A stretch of 64,000 nt of DNA, from assembly GCA_036771835.1 (NCBI GenBank), contig DAIPGN010000001.1, forward strand, positions 186,001-250,000, written 5' to 3'. This DNA is from UBA4877 sp002399285 (GTDB lineage Bacteria > Bacillota > Thermoanaerobacteria > Thermoanaerobacterales > UBA4877). Position 1 is the stretch's first letter, and the number at the start of each line of letters is the position of its first letter. Made by a program: the position numbers and the translations under genes. The notes beneath the pieces are model-generated. The model saw nothing but the letters and a program-made list of their open reading frames with translations, was not told the origin of the DNA and made no database searches. Below, piece by piece: positions 25,683 to 34,605 of the stretch.

Positions 25683-27704
25683 TTGAAGATAGGAAATATA
25701 ATCGTAAGTATATTTGCGTTAAGTATTATAATCATGATAATCGTTCCTATACCAGCATTTTTGTTGGATATACTGTTGACCATGAATATAGCAATATCAA
25801 TTATAATATTATTGTTATCCATTTATACCCATAACTTCAGCGATTTTTCAGTATTTCCATCCCTGCTTTTGCTTACAACACTTATGCGGCTGGGTCTTAA
25901 CGTATCTTCAACAAGGCTGATACTCCAGAATGGCAATGCGGGAAAAGTAATCTCCGCTTTTGGTAATTTTGTTGTTGGTGGAAATGTTGTTGTAGGGCTC
26001 ATAGTATTTTTAATTATCTTCTTGATCCAATTTATAGTAATAACCCGCGGTTCTGAAAGGGTATCGGAAGTAGCTGCAAGATTTACGTTGGACGCAATGC
26101 CAGGAAAGCAGATGGCTGTCGATGCGGATTTAAATTCGGGTCTTATTGATGATCAGGAAGCAAAGAACCGTAGAAAGTTCATACAAGATGAAGCAGACTT
26201 TTATGGGGCAATGGACGGTGCGAGTAAGTTTATAAGAGGAGACGCCATTGTGGCATTGATCATAGTGATAATAGACATAATTGCCGGACTGATTATAGGA
26301 ATGGTGCAAAAAGGTATGACGTTAAATGATGCCTTCCAAACTTATACGATTCTCACTGTAGGCGACGGCCTTGTAAGTCAATTACCTGCACTGTTGATTT
26401 CAACAGCTGCGGGTTTACTTGTTACAAAATCGTCTGCAATCACAGATCTCGGAGAGGACATTGTAAAACAAATTTCAAGACAACCAATGGTATTAATATT
26501 AAGTTCTGCAACCTTGGCTGTACTTGGCTTTATGCCGTCGATTCCCAAGGTTCCCATGTTTTTAATGAGCGGTTTAATTGGATATCTCGGGTATACATTA
26601 TATAACGCTCAAGAAGTGGTAAAAGGCAACGAGGCTGTTATAAGCAAAAGATCGGAGGAAATAAAAAAGCCCGATAATGTTTTTTCACTCCTTCAAATTG
26701 ATCCAATTGAGATTGAGTTTGGTTATGGTATAATACCTTTAGCGGACTCTAGTCAAGGAGGCGACCTTCTTGATAGAATTGTAATGATAAGAAGGCAAAT
26801 GGCCGTTGAACTTGGGATCATTGTTCCAATGATACGACTAAGGGATAATATCCAATTAAAATCCAATCAATATATTATCAAATTAAAGGGGATCGAGGTA
26901 TCGCAGGGTGAAATCATGTTCGGACGATATCTCGCAATGAATCCCAGCGGAGATATAGAAATAGAAGGAATTCCAACAAAAGAACCCGCATTCGGCCTAC
27001 CCGCCGTGTGGATTGATGAAAATAACAGGGAAAAGGCTGAAGCATTAGGATATACTATAGTCGACCCATCTTCCATAATTGCAACGCATCTTACATCAAT
27101 TTTACGTAAACATGCATATGAAATACTCTCTAGGCAAGATGTACAGACTTTAATAGACAATATCAGAGAAAATAACACGGCTTTGGTAGATGAACTGATA
27201 CCAAAGGTTATTACCCTTGGAGAGCTGCAAAAAATATTGTGTAATATATTACGTGAAGGTCTATCCATTAAAGATTTGACTACAATTCTCGAAGCAATTT
27301 CTGACAATATAAGTATCAGCAAAAATATTGATATACTGACGGAATATGTAAGACAGGCTATGAGCAGATACATAACTTCGATTTATACTGAAAACGGTAA
27401 AATAAACGTATTAGTAATTGACCAGGCCATAGAAAACAAAATAATGAATTCCATCCAACAGCTTGATAGTGGAATAATTGTAAATCTTGAACCGGATTTT
27501 ATTAATAACCTTATAAAATCAATTGCTAATGATATAAATAAGTTTAACGCCTATGGCAGCCAACCGACCATTTTAACACAACCCATAGTGCGCTTTGAAC
27601 TAAAGAGAATCACTGAACAAGCCATACCTGAGCTGATCGTATTATCGTATAATGAACTGACACCTGATGTTCATTTGAATATAATTGGAACTGTGAGGAT
27701 ATAA
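25683..27704 (+). CDS. flhA: Flagellar export apparatus protein FlhA
   Basis: FlhA is the large export-gate subunit with a cytoplasmic nonamer ring. The 673-residue protein has about eight membrane helices in its first half and the FHIPEP-type signature region RLGLNVSSTRLIL and RFTLDAMPGKQMAVDADLNSG. Its C-terminal cytoplasmic domain begins near residue 330 (GYGIIPLADSSQGGDLLDRI). The start is TTG after GGGTGAT. flhF follows two bases after its stop. Confidence 0.97.
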   Translation: MKIGNIIVSIFALSIIIMIIVPIPAFLLDILLTMNIAISIIILLLSIYTHNFSDFSVFPSLLLLTTLMRLGLNVSSTRLILQNGNAGKVISAFGNFVVGGNVVVGLIVFLIIFLIQFIVITRGSERVSEVAARFTLDAMPGKQMAVDADLNSGLIDDQEAKNRRKFIQDEADFYGAMDGASKFIRGDAIVALIIVIIDIIAGLIIGMVQKGMTLNDAFQTYTILTVGDGLVSQLPALLISTAAGLLVTKSSAITDLGEDIVKQISRQPMVLILSSATLAVLGFMPSIPKVPMFLMSGLIGYLGYTLYNAQEVVKGNEAVISKRSEEIKKPDNVFSLLQIDPIEIEFGYGIIPLADSSQGGDLLDRIVMIRRQMAVELGIIVPMIRLRDNIQLKSNQYIIKLKGIEVSQGEIMFGRYLAMNPSGDIEIEGIPTKEPAFGLPAVWIDENNREKAEALGYTIVDPSSIIATHLTSILRKHAYEILSRQDVQTLIDNIRENNTALVDELIPKVITLGELQKILCNILREGLSIKDLTTILEAISDNISISKNIDILTEYVRQAMSRYITSIYTENGKINVLVIDQAIENKIMNSIQQLDSGIIVNLEPDFINNLIKSIANDINKFNAYGSQPTILTQPIVRFELKRITEQAIPELIVLSYNELTPDVHLNIIGTVRI

Positions 27705-27706
27705 CG

Positions 27707-28747
27707 ATGCAGGTAAAAAAGTATATCGTGGGTGATATGCAACAAGCGGTAAGCATGATAAAAGAAGATCTCGGCAATGATGCCGTTTTACTTTCCCAAA
27801 AAAAGGTAAAGAAAAAGGGTATAAAGGGCTATTTTTCAAAGCCTGTCTTTGAAGTAATCGCCGCCGTTGAAGAAAAAAATAGCACTGCCAGCTTTAATGA
27901 TGAACTTAGCATTAAAAAACTTGAATATAAAATTAATCAACTTCAAGATATGATGGCAAATGATATCAAAAACGATAATAAACATAATGAGAGTAACATT
28001 TATATTCGCAGGCTTAAAGAAAATGACATATCTGATAAAATAATAAATTCATTAAATAAAGATTTAACTTATGATACTAGTGAAGAATATTTTAACAAAA
28101 TCAGCAGAAAAATGGTGACCAAATTGGGTCAGCCTGATCTGATTGATATTGGTATGGGGGAAAAACCTGCCACAATACTTTTCATAGGTCCAACAGGGGT
28201 TGGTAAAACAACCACTATAGCCAAATTGGCAACCGATCTGGTATTTAATCAAAAATACCGTGTTGCATTAGCAACTATGGATACATATCGGGTAGCGGCA
28301 GTGGACCAATTGAAGAAGTATGGCAATATACTTGGTTTATCGACTTCAGTGATAAATAGTCCATTAGAGTATTCTTCAGTTATAAGGGCATTAAATAATT
28401 ATGATATAATTTTAATTGATACAGCCGGCAGAAATCATAAAGAAGAATATCAAGTCAATGAGATCAAGTCCCTGTTGAAGATGGCAAGGGTATCTAAGGT
28501 ATATCTCGTGTTGAGCCTTACCTCCAAGGATAGAGATCTAATTGATATTATTAACAGATATAGCTTTATAAATAACTTCACATTACTGTTTACAAAATCA
28601 GACGAAACAACCAGTATCGGCAATATTATCAACGTATGTTATACAACTAATAAAAGAGTGTCATATGTTACTACCGGACAACGAGTGCCGGACGACATTA
28701 TGGTTTTTGATCCAGTACAATATGTCAATGATATATTAAAGACATGA
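27707..28747 (+). CDS. flhF: SRP-family GTPase FlhF
   Basis: FlhF is an SRP-type GTPase that sets flagellar position and number. The 346-residue product has a variable basic N-terminal domain (about 1-130), then N and G domains with G1 FIGPTGVGKTTTIAKLA, ATMDTYRVAAVDQLKKYG, G3 LIDTAGRNHKE and G4 FTKSDET. G2 and G4 residues are intact. In most Bacillota the antagonist flhG (ylxH) follows directly; it is missing here. The stop overlaps a 39-codon open frame discussed in the findings. Confidence 0.96.
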   Translation: MQVKKYIVGDMQQAVSMIKEDLGNDAVLLSQKKVKKKGIKGYFSKPVFEVIAAVEEKNSTASFNDELSIKKLEYKINQLQDMMANDIKNDNKHNESNIYIRRLKENDISDKIINSLNKDLTYDTSEEYFNKISRKMVTKLGQPDLIDIGMGEKPATILFIGPTGVGKTTTIAKLATDLVFNQKYRVALATMDTYRVAAVDQLKKYGNILGLSTSVINSPLEYSSVIRALNNYDIILIDTAGRNHKEEYQVNEIKSLLKMARVSKVYLVLSLTSKDRDLIDIINRYSFINNFTLLFTKSDETTSIGNIINVCYTTNKRVSYVTTGQRVPDDIMVFDPVQYVNDILKT

Positions 28748-28805
28748 ACTGTGAATCGCATTGTAACTTAACCGACACGATTTTCATTTATTTACACAGA
28801 CCTAT

Positions 28806-28831
28806 TTTGACCGCGTCAAACCGTGATCACG
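28806..28831. repeat. Two adjacent dyads between flhF and the PilZ gene
   Basis: TTTGAC-CGC-GTCAAA (28806-28820) is followed one base later by the perfect 10-base palindrome CGTGATCACG (28822-28831). They lie in the 143-base gap where flhG is normally found. The stretch is more GC-rich than its surroundings. No T-run follows, so a terminator is unlikely; an operator or a remnant are both possible. Confidence 0.4.
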
Positions 28832-28890
28832 CAAAAAGAGAAAATGCCTCATACCATCAATAAATCATGTAAGGGGAGGGGCTAGATCAA

Positions 28891-29508
28891 ATGGCAAATA
28901 AAATTAATATTGGCGATACGGTAGAAATCATATTCTATCGCAAGGCTTATATAACAAAGGTTGAAAATATCATAGACGATATGACATTTGTTGTTGGCAC
29001 TCCGATCGTTCACAATTCATATGTTTATATTCCATTATATATGAACGTGATGATAAGATATATAACGAACAGTGGAATTTATCAATTCGACGGCAAAGTA
29101 ATACGTAAAGAATCAAATATAATCCATTTACTGACCATAATTCAAACGGGACCAAAAGAAAACTTTCAGAGGAGAAAAAGTTATAGATTGCAAACAGCCA
29201 TATTGGCAAGTTTTTTTAAACAAGATAATATCAACCAAAAATGCATAATTAAAGATATAAGTAGTGGAGGGGCAAGACTCTCCACATATTATAAATTAAA
29301 TATAAATGATAGGATTATTTTAAACTTTGCTTTAAAGGGATTTGGTAATTTCAGCGTTAAGGGAATTGTTATCAGAGTTAGAAGTCATGACTTGGATTAC
29401 GACGCAGGTATTTCGTTTGAGGACCTAAGCTATGCAGAGAAAGAAAAGATTGTTGGATTTGTCTTTCAGGAGCAGAGAAAATTGATACGGAAAGGCTTGA
29501 TAATATAA
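28891..29508 (+). CDS. PilZ-domain flagellar brake protein (YcgR-like)
   Basis: The 205-residue protein has an N-terminal YcgR-type beta domain (residues 1-95) and a C-terminal PilZ domain. The cyclic-di-GMP-binding residues are visible: RRKSYR (the RxxxR motif) near residue 92 and DISSGGARL (D/NxSxxG) near residue 120. Proteins of this kind slow or stop the motor when bound to cyclic di-GMP. The ribosome binding site AAGGGGAGGG is strong. Its position between flhF and cheB in the motility operon supports a motor-linked role. Confidence 0.88.
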   Translation: MANKINIGDTVEIIFYRKAYITKVENIIDDMTFVVGTPIVHNSYVYIPLYMNVMIRYITNSGIYQFDGKVIRKESNIIHLLTIIQTGPKENFQRRKSYRLQTAILASFFKQDNINQKCIIKDISSGGARLSTYYKLNINDRIILNFALKGFGNFSVKGIVIRVRSHDLDYDAGISFEDLSYAEKEKIVGFVFQEQRKLIRKGLII

Positions 29509-29586
29509 TGACAATTTTTAAAATCAGCCATAAACAAAAGAATCACTTCTCAATTAAACCGCCGATTATGGAAATAAATTTTAAAA

Positions 29587-30171
29587 GTGTGGAAAATGAA
29601 TAGTATAATAGCAATAGGAATATCCACAGGCGGACCGAAAGCTTTACAAACCGTTATACCAAAGTTGCCGGCTGATCTGCCGGCTGCCGTATTAGTAGTA
29701 CAGCATATGCCGTCCGGATTTACAAAATCTTTGGCAAATAGATTAAATGAAGTTTCCAACTTGCCGGTAAAAGAGGCGGAGAATGGAGAAAAGATCAATC
29801 CTAGAACGGTATATATAGCTCCTGGAGGATATCAAACTAAAGTCAGAATGTCAGATGAGAATTATTTTATTGTACTGAATGACGACCAACCTGTCAATGG
29901 TTTAAAACCATGCTTTGACGTCCTTCTTTCCAGTCTTGCGCAAATCAATATAAAACTTATTGTTGCCATAATGACAGGGATGGGCAATGATGGTACTAAT
30001 GGCATCAGGGAATTGGACAAGAATAGCGCATATCTAATCGCTCAGGATGAAGAGACGTCGACTATATTTGGTATGCCGCGTTCTGCCATCGAAACAGGAT
30101 TGATCGATATTGTGCTTCCGGTAGATAAAATAGCGGAAGAAATAGAAAGAATTGCAAGGAGGATTAAATAA
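29587..30171 (+). CDS. cheB: Chemotaxis methylesterase CheB, catalytic domain only
   Basis: CheB demethylates chemoreceptors. This 194-residue protein is only the methylesterase domain: catalytic S13 in GISTGGP, H40 in VVQHMPSGF and the Asp near residue 136 in TGMGNDGTNG. The usual N-terminal receiver domain of about 130 residues is absent, and the preceding 78 bases do not encode one. Starts at GTG 29587 or ATG 29596 are possible, and neither has a good ribosome binding site, so expression may be low. The stop overlaps the cheA ATG by one base. Without a receiver it cannot be activated by CheA phosphorylation in the usual way. Confidence 0.9.
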   Translation: MWKMNSIIAIGISTGGPKALQTVIPKLPADLPAAVLVVQHMPSGFTKSLANRLNEVSNLPVKEAENGEKINPRTVYIAPGGYQTKVRMSDENYFIVLNDDQPVNGLKPCFDVLLSSLAQINIKLIVAIMTGMGNDGTNGIRELDKNSAYLIAQDEETSTIFGMPRSAIETGLIDIVLPVDKIAEEIERIARRIK

Positions 30172-32141
30172 TGGATCTCAATCAATATCTAGGAATTTTT
30201 GTTGAGGAGAGCAAAGAACATATTGAAGAATTAAATAACAGTCTCCTGGAAATAGAAAAGAGTCCAAAGAATAAAGATTTAATAGACAGCATATTCAGGG
30301 TTTCTCATACATTAAAAGGCATGGCGGCAACCATGGGGTTTACTAAATTGGGTGAATTGACGCATAAAATGGAAGATGTATTATCCGAAGTAAGAGCAGG
30401 CAGATTAACTATAAATACAAACGTAATTGATATTTTGTTAAAATGCGCCGACATGATAACTGCTTCTGTTAATAATATAGAAATAACCGGCAGCGAAGCA
30501 AATATTGATTCATCAAAGCTAATTGCAGAACTTGAAAGCCTAATAGGCAAACCTCAAACAAATACCACGAATGCAAAAATTTCTGCTGCGGATAATTCTT
30601 CTCAGCTCAATGAATATGAAAATGACGTAATGTCAAAAGCCCTTGAAGATGGTTTCAATTGTTATAGATTGGACATATATATATCCGAAAGCTGCATACT
30701 CAAGGCTGCGCGAGCCTACGTCGTATTCAACATGTTGGAAAAATACGGGGAGATATTTAAAACCATACCATCTACGGATGACATAGAGGATGAAAAGTTC
30801 GGTAACAGTTTTACACTATTTATTATTACAAAGGAAAATCAAGATGTATTATTGGAGAATATAAATCATATCGCTGAAATTGAAAAATGTGAAATCACAG
30901 ATCTGAATATTCCCATCGTAAATGATGCCGCTCCGACGGTAGAAAACAACACGCAAACGCAAGAAAATGGAAATAATACAAAAAAAATGATGGCCGCAAA
31001 AACAATCAGAGTTGATGCCAATAGGCTTGACAAATTAATGAACCTTGTCAGTGAATTGATAATCATTAAAACGAGACTTTTAAAAATACAAACCACCATA
31101 CAGGACACTGAATTAAATGCTACAATAGAATACCTCGATAAAATTACAACGAATTTGAATGATGCCGTAATGAAAGTAAGAATGGTACCAATTGAACGTG
31201 TTTTTAACCGTTTTCCACGGATGGTAAGGGATTTATCACGAGAATTGAATAAGGATATCGCTTTAAAATTGTCAGGAGAGGATACGGAGGTTGACAGAGC
31301 TGTGATTGATGAAATTGGAGAACCTCTCATCCATTTAATTAGAAATTCTATAGATCATGGAATAGAAAACCCCGAAGAAAGAAAAAGAAGCGGTAAACCT
31401 GCTAAGGGCACGGTATATCTAAGATCATTTCAAGACGGAAATAATGTGGTTATTGAAGTCGAGGATGACGGCTCGGGCATTGATTTTGAAGAAGTTAAAC
31501 GAAGTGCGATAGATAAAGGCCTGGTAGATATTACGAGCGCCGAAGCTTTACCTGAAAATGATATTATAAATTTTCTATTCTTACCCGGATTTTCAACATC
31601 AAAGGAAATAACAGACATTTCTGGCCGGGGGGTTGGTCTTGATGTAGTAAAAAATAAAATTGAATCTATGGGTGGTTTCATTGAAGTGATAACAAAAAAA
31701 AGTGTCGGTACAACATTTAGTATAAAATTACCGTTGACTTTATCTATAATTCAGGCGCTTTTGGTAACTTTAGGCAATGAAACTTACGCAATACCTTTAA
31801 ATTCAATAAAAGAAATTATAACTATAGATAAAAAAGAAATCAAAAATATTCAGGATAATGACGTTATGATATTCAGGGGAGAAATACTGCAACTAATAAA
31901 GCTAGGCGAAGCCCTAGGCGTTCCCGATTATATCTTGCCAGAGAACGAACTTACAGTCGTTATTACTAAACATGGCAATAAATATAATGGGATTCTCGTG
32001 GATTCATTGATCGGCCAGCAGGAGATAGTGATCAAATCTCTTGGGAAATATCTGTCAAATATAAAAAGCATAGCAGGTGCAACAATTTTAGGAGACGGTG
32101 ATGTTGCTCTCATAGTAGATACAAATTTTTTATTTAAATAA
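30171..32141 (+). CDS. cheA: Chemotaxis sensor histidine kinase CheA
   Basis: CheA is the receptor-coupled kinase that phosphorylates CheY. The 656-residue product has P1/HPt with H46 in VSHTLKGMAATMGF, a P2-like domain at about 160-250, P3 dimerisation (RVDANRLDKLMNLVSELIII) and the P4 ATPase with N box HLIRNSIDHGIE, G1 DDGSGID and G2 GRGVGLDVV. A P5 CheW-like regulatory domain follows to the end. All phospho-transfer and ATP-binding motifs are present. cheW follows by 14 bases. Confidence 0.97.
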   Translation: MDLNQYLGIFVEESKEHIEELNNSLLEIEKSPKNKDLIDSIFRVSHTLKGMAATMGFTKLGELTHKMEDVLSEVRAGRLTINTNVIDILLKCADMITASVNNIEITGSEANIDSSKLIAELESLIGKPQTNTTNAKISAADNSSQLNEYENDVMSKALEDGFNCYRLDIYISESCILKAARAYVVFNMLEKYGEIFKTIPSTDDIEDEKFGNSFTLFIITKENQDVLLENINHIAEIEKCEITDLNIPIVNDAAPTVENNTQTQENGNNTKKMMAAKTIRVDANRLDKLMNLVSELIIIKTRLLKIQTTIQDTELNATIEYLDKITTNLNDAVMKVRMVPIERVFNRFPRMVRDLSRELNKDIALKLSGEDTEVDRAVIDEIGEPLIHLIRNSIDHGIENPEERKRSGKPAKGTVYLRSFQDGNNVVIEVEDDGSGIDFEEVKRSAIDKGLVDITSAEALPENDIINFLFLPGFSTSKEITDISGRGVGLDVVKNKIESMGGFIEVITKKSVGTTFSIKLPLTLSIIQALLVTLGNETYAIPLNSIKEIITIDKKEIKNIQDNDVMIFRGEILQLIKLGEALGVPDYILPENELTVVITKHGNKYNGILVDSLIGQQEIVIKSLGKYLSNIKSIAGATILGDGDVALIVDTNFLFK

Positions 32142-32155
32142 TGGAGGATTATTAA

Positions 32156-32584
32156 ATGCAAGAAATAAGTGAATTTGCAATTTTTTCATTGGATGACCAG
32201 GAGTATGGGATAGACATAAAAAATGTTAAAACGATAGAAAGGATCGGCAGGATAACAAGAGTACCTAGGGCCCCCGAGTTTATTGACGGCGTAATAAATT
32301 TACGCGGTGAAATTATCCCTGTTGCCGATACAAGAAAACTTCTTGGTTTTTCGTCTAAAGAAAATGATGGTGCCGCAAGAATTATAATTGTGGAGGTAAA
32401 TGATTACCTTGTAGGTATGAAAGTAGATAGGGTTTATGATGTACAGGCAATAAAGCTTGAGGACATTGACAATTCAAAACAATTAATCGAAAACTTAAAA
32501 AATAGCTTCATTAAGGGAGTTATAAATTTTGACGGCCGCTTAATAACTATACTGGGAATTGAAAAAATATTTATAGCTGCATAA
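32156..32584 (+). CDS. cheW: Chemotaxis coupling protein CheW
   Basis: CheW links receptors to CheA. The 142-residue protein shows the family body: EFAIFSLDDQEYGIDIKNVKTIER in two pieces, RVPRAPEFIDGVINLRGEIIPVADTRKLLG around residue 40-70, and VGMKVDRVYDV followed by FIKGVINFDGRLITIL. No receiver domain is fused to it (so it is not CheV). The ribosome binding site GGAGG lies before the ATG. Confidence 0.96.
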   Translation: MQEISEFAIFSLDDQEYGIDIKNVKTIERIGRITRVPRAPEFIDGVINLRGEIIPVADTRKLLGFSSKENDGAARIIIVEVNDYLVGMKVDRVYDVQAIKLEDIDNSKQLIENLKNSFIKGVINFDGRLITILGIEKIFIAA

Positions 32585-32600
32585 AATAAGGTGGTAATCA

Positions 32601-33209
32601 ATGGATATTGATAAAATCAATTCAAATGTGCTTGATGTATTAAAAGAAATTAGTAATATTGGGTCTGGAAATGCAATAACTTCTCTGGCAGCAATCTTAG
32701 GAGAAAAAATAAATATGCAAGTGCCGCAAGTCCAGATTTTACAATTGAGCGAAGTAACAAATATACTTGGTTCTCCGGAAAATTCAGTATGCGGTATTTA
32801 TTTTGATATAGTTGAAGGAATCAACGGTAACATACTTTTTATATTTCCTTTGGAATCTGTATGCTATTTAGTTGAGAAATTGATGAATAGAGCTATAAAT
32901 AATGTTTATGAATTAAATGAATTGGAATTATCGGCTGTAGGTGAAATTGGGAATATACTAGCTGGATCTTATATTACTGCATTATCATCGCTGACAAAAA
33001 TAAAAATAATGATTTCTACTCCGGCAGTGACAATAGACATGGCTGGTGCACTACTGAGTGTTCCCGCTATACCCTTTGGGGAAATCGGGGATAAAGTGAT
33101 TTTCATACAAACAAATTTCATAGAGGGAGTACATAATATTGACGGCTATTTTTTTCTAATACCACAAATGGATTCTCTGAATAAATTGTTAAAAGCACTT
33201 GGAGTATAA
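32601..33209 (+). CDS. cheC: CheY-P phosphatase CheC
   Basis: CheC hydrolyses CheY-P and binds CheD in the B. subtilis-type adaptation system. The 202-residue product has two copies of the phosphatase helix: LKEISNIGSGNAITSLA near residue 14 and VGEIGNILAGSYITALSS near residue 113, each with the ExxN pair. It lacks the FliN domain of FliY. The cheC-cheD pair is adjacent as usual. Confidence 0.95.
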   Translation: MDIDKINSNVLDVLKEISNIGSGNAITSLAAILGEKINMQVPQVQILQLSEVTNILGSPENSVCGIYFDIVEGINGNILFIFPLESVCYLVEKLMNRAINNVYELNELELSAVGEIGNILAGSYITALSSLTKIKIMISTPAVTIDMAGALLSVPAIPFGEIGDKVIFIQTNFIEGVHNIDGYFFLIPQMDSLNKLLKALGV

Positions 33210-33213
33210 AGTA

Positions 33214-33702
33214 ATGGAAAATAATCTTATTAGAGTCGGTATGGCCGAAATGAGAACAGGATATCCGCCGGAGAGATTGACTGCAATAGGTTTGGGATCG
33301 TGCGTCGGGGTCATATTATATGATAAATATTTCACTATAGCAGGTTTGGTACATATTATATTACCTATGAGTAAGGGTAATATGGCTACACAAAATGCAT
33401 GTAAATTTGCTGATACGGGCATCTGCTTTCTCTTGAACGATTTGATTAAAAGAGGTGCCAAGAGAGAAAATATTTATTCAAAAATTGCAGGCGGTTCTCA
33501 AATGTTTACACTTAAAAGCAATAATGATATGCTGAAAATTGGTGAGCGCAATATTGAGGCGGTAAAATCTACTTTGGACTTTTTAAAAATTGAAATACAG
33601 GCCGAAGACGTAGGCGGTAATTATGGACGTACAATTGATTTTGACATAGAAAGTGGTATTTTAAGGGTTAAGACTATTGGTTTTGGCGAAAAAATATTAT
33701 AA
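33214..33702 (+). CDS. cheD: Chemoreceptor glutamine deamidase CheD
   Basis: CheD deamidates receptor glutamines and is modulated by CheC. The 162-residue protein carries the catalytic Cys in LGSCVGVILYD and His in LVHIILPMSKG, plus the KIAGGSQMF and ERNIEAVK segments of the family. ATG at 33214 follows GGAG at the end of cheC; the upstream in-frame ATG lies within cheC. No cheR or receptor gene is present in the window. Confidence 0.94.
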   Translation: MENNLIRVGMAEMRTGYPPERLTAIGLGSCVGVILYDKYFTIAGLVHIILPMSKGNMATQNACKFADTGICFLLNDLIKRGAKRENIYSKIAGGSQMFTLKSNNDMLKIGERNIEAVKSTLDFLKIEIQAEDVGGNYGRTIDFDIESGILRVKTIGFGEKIL

Positions 33703-33719
33703 TTAAGGAAAGTGATTTA

Positions 33720-33851
33720 ATGTTATATGATAATATCATATATGATAATTGTAACTATAACATGAGCCTTAGGTCCTATATAAATACTAGAACGGGTAAG
33801 CTTATAATGAAGTTGAAGTTTATTATTTCATCCATCTGTAAATTTAATTAA
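33720..33851 (+). CDS. Possible 43-residue small protein between cheD and fliA
   Basis: An open frame of 43 codons starts at ATG 33720, eight bases after an AAGGAAAGTGA ribosome-binding-like stretch, and ends at TAA 33851, filling most of the 168-base gap. The product would be Asn/Tyr-rich with two Cys and a basic centre (RTGKLIMKLKF). I recognise no family. The first 50 bases are also a set of nested palindromes (ATGTTATA with TATAACAT, and ATATGAT-AAT-ATCATAT), so the segment may instead be structured leader for fliA. Codon use is AT-rich like its neighbours. The gene call is tentative. Confidence 0.35.
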   Translation: MLYDNIIYDNCNYNMSLRSYINTRTGKLIMKLKFIISSICKFN

Positions 33852-33870
33852 TTCGGAAGGGTGAAATATT

Positions 33871-34593
33871 ATGATTCAAAACAATCAAAGTACTTTATTA
33901 AAAAATTATACTGTTAGCACTTCAGAAATAAATGAGGGTTTCATAATCAAATTTTTACCTCTTGTAAAAAAAGTTGTAAATAGATTGATAATATCAGGTA
34001 TACCTAAAGACGAATATGATGACTTAATCGATCAAGGCGTAATCGGTTTAATAAACGCATATTTAAATTATGACCCCGAAAAAAATGTAAAATTTGAAAC
34101 TTATGCGAGCATTAGAATACGTGGTGAAATCCTAGATTATCTGCGTAGTAAGGATTGGATCCCACGTAGTCTTAGAAAAAAATTCAAAGATTTGAACAAA
34201 TTGCAGGATTACTTGGGCGAATGCAATGACGTTGATACAATATGTAGTGAACTTTGTATTACTAAAACGGAATATTATAAACTCCAAACACAAATTGTTG
34301 CTTCAAATGTATCTTCACTTGATGAGATCTTAGAAAATAATTTTGTTGCTGTTTCATCTTTTGACAACATTCCCGAGAAAGAAATTATTAATAATGATGA
34401 AAAGGCGGCGCTTAAAACTGCCATAGATTCTTTAGATAAGAGAGACAAAATTGTCATCACATTATATTATTACGAAGAATTTAGTCTTAAAGATATTTCT
34501 AATGTATTAAATATCTCCGAATCGCGGGTTTCGCAAATCCATACGCGAGCATTACTAAAATTAAGACAGAAAATGGAAAAATTTTATATGTAG
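33871..34593 (+). CDS. fliA: Motility sigma factor FliA (SigD)
   Basis: This sigma-28 factor directs late flagellar and chemotaxis genes. The 240-residue protein has region 2 with DDLIDQGVIGLINAYLNYDP and FETYASIRIRGEILDYLRSKDW, a region 3 segment, and region 4 with RDKIVITLYYYEEFSLKDISNVLNISESRVSQIHTRAL split across the helix-turn-helix. Its place at the end of the chemotaxis block matches sigD in the B. subtilis fla/che operon. No anti-sigma FlgM is in the window. Confidence 0.95.
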   Translation: MIQNNQSTLLKNYTVSTSEINEGFIIKFLPLVKKVVNRLIISGIPKDEYDDLIDQGVIGLINAYLNYDPEKNVKFETYASIRIRGEILDYLRSKDWIPRSLRKKFKDLNKLQDYLGECNDVDTICSELCITKTEYYKLQTQIVASNVSSLDEILENNFVAVSSFDNIPEKEIINNDEKAALKTAIDSLDKRDKIVITLYYYEEFSLKDISNVLNISESRVSQIHTRALLKLRQKMEKFYM

Positions 34594-34605
34594 GTGGTAT
34601 GCAAT

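Noticed and set aside
28744..28863. The 39-codon frame after flhF as an flhG remnant
   Set aside because: It lacks a ribosome binding site and shows no Walker-type or MinD-like sequence; it is noted only as an open frame.
29555..29570. GCCGATTAT before cheB as a FliA (sigma-28) -10 element
   Set aside because: The -10 match is good but no TAAA-type -35 occurs at 14-16 bases upstream; the nearest TAAA sequences are 26 and 2 bases away.
29508..29586. A remnant receiver domain upstream of the cheB catalytic domain
   Set aside because: The ATG at 29508 runs only 8 codons to a stop, and no frame shows acidic-pair or phospho-acceptor motifs of a receiver.
30866..31330. Long antisense open frame opposite cheA (and similar ones opposite infB, pyrH, flhA and polC)
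   Set aside because: These mirror the codon pattern of strongly supported genes on the plus strand, lack ribosome binding sites, and show no recognisable domains.
33803..33808. TATAAT upstream of fliA as a separate fliA promoter
   Set aside because: No recognisable -35 hexamer lies at 16-18 bases upstream.
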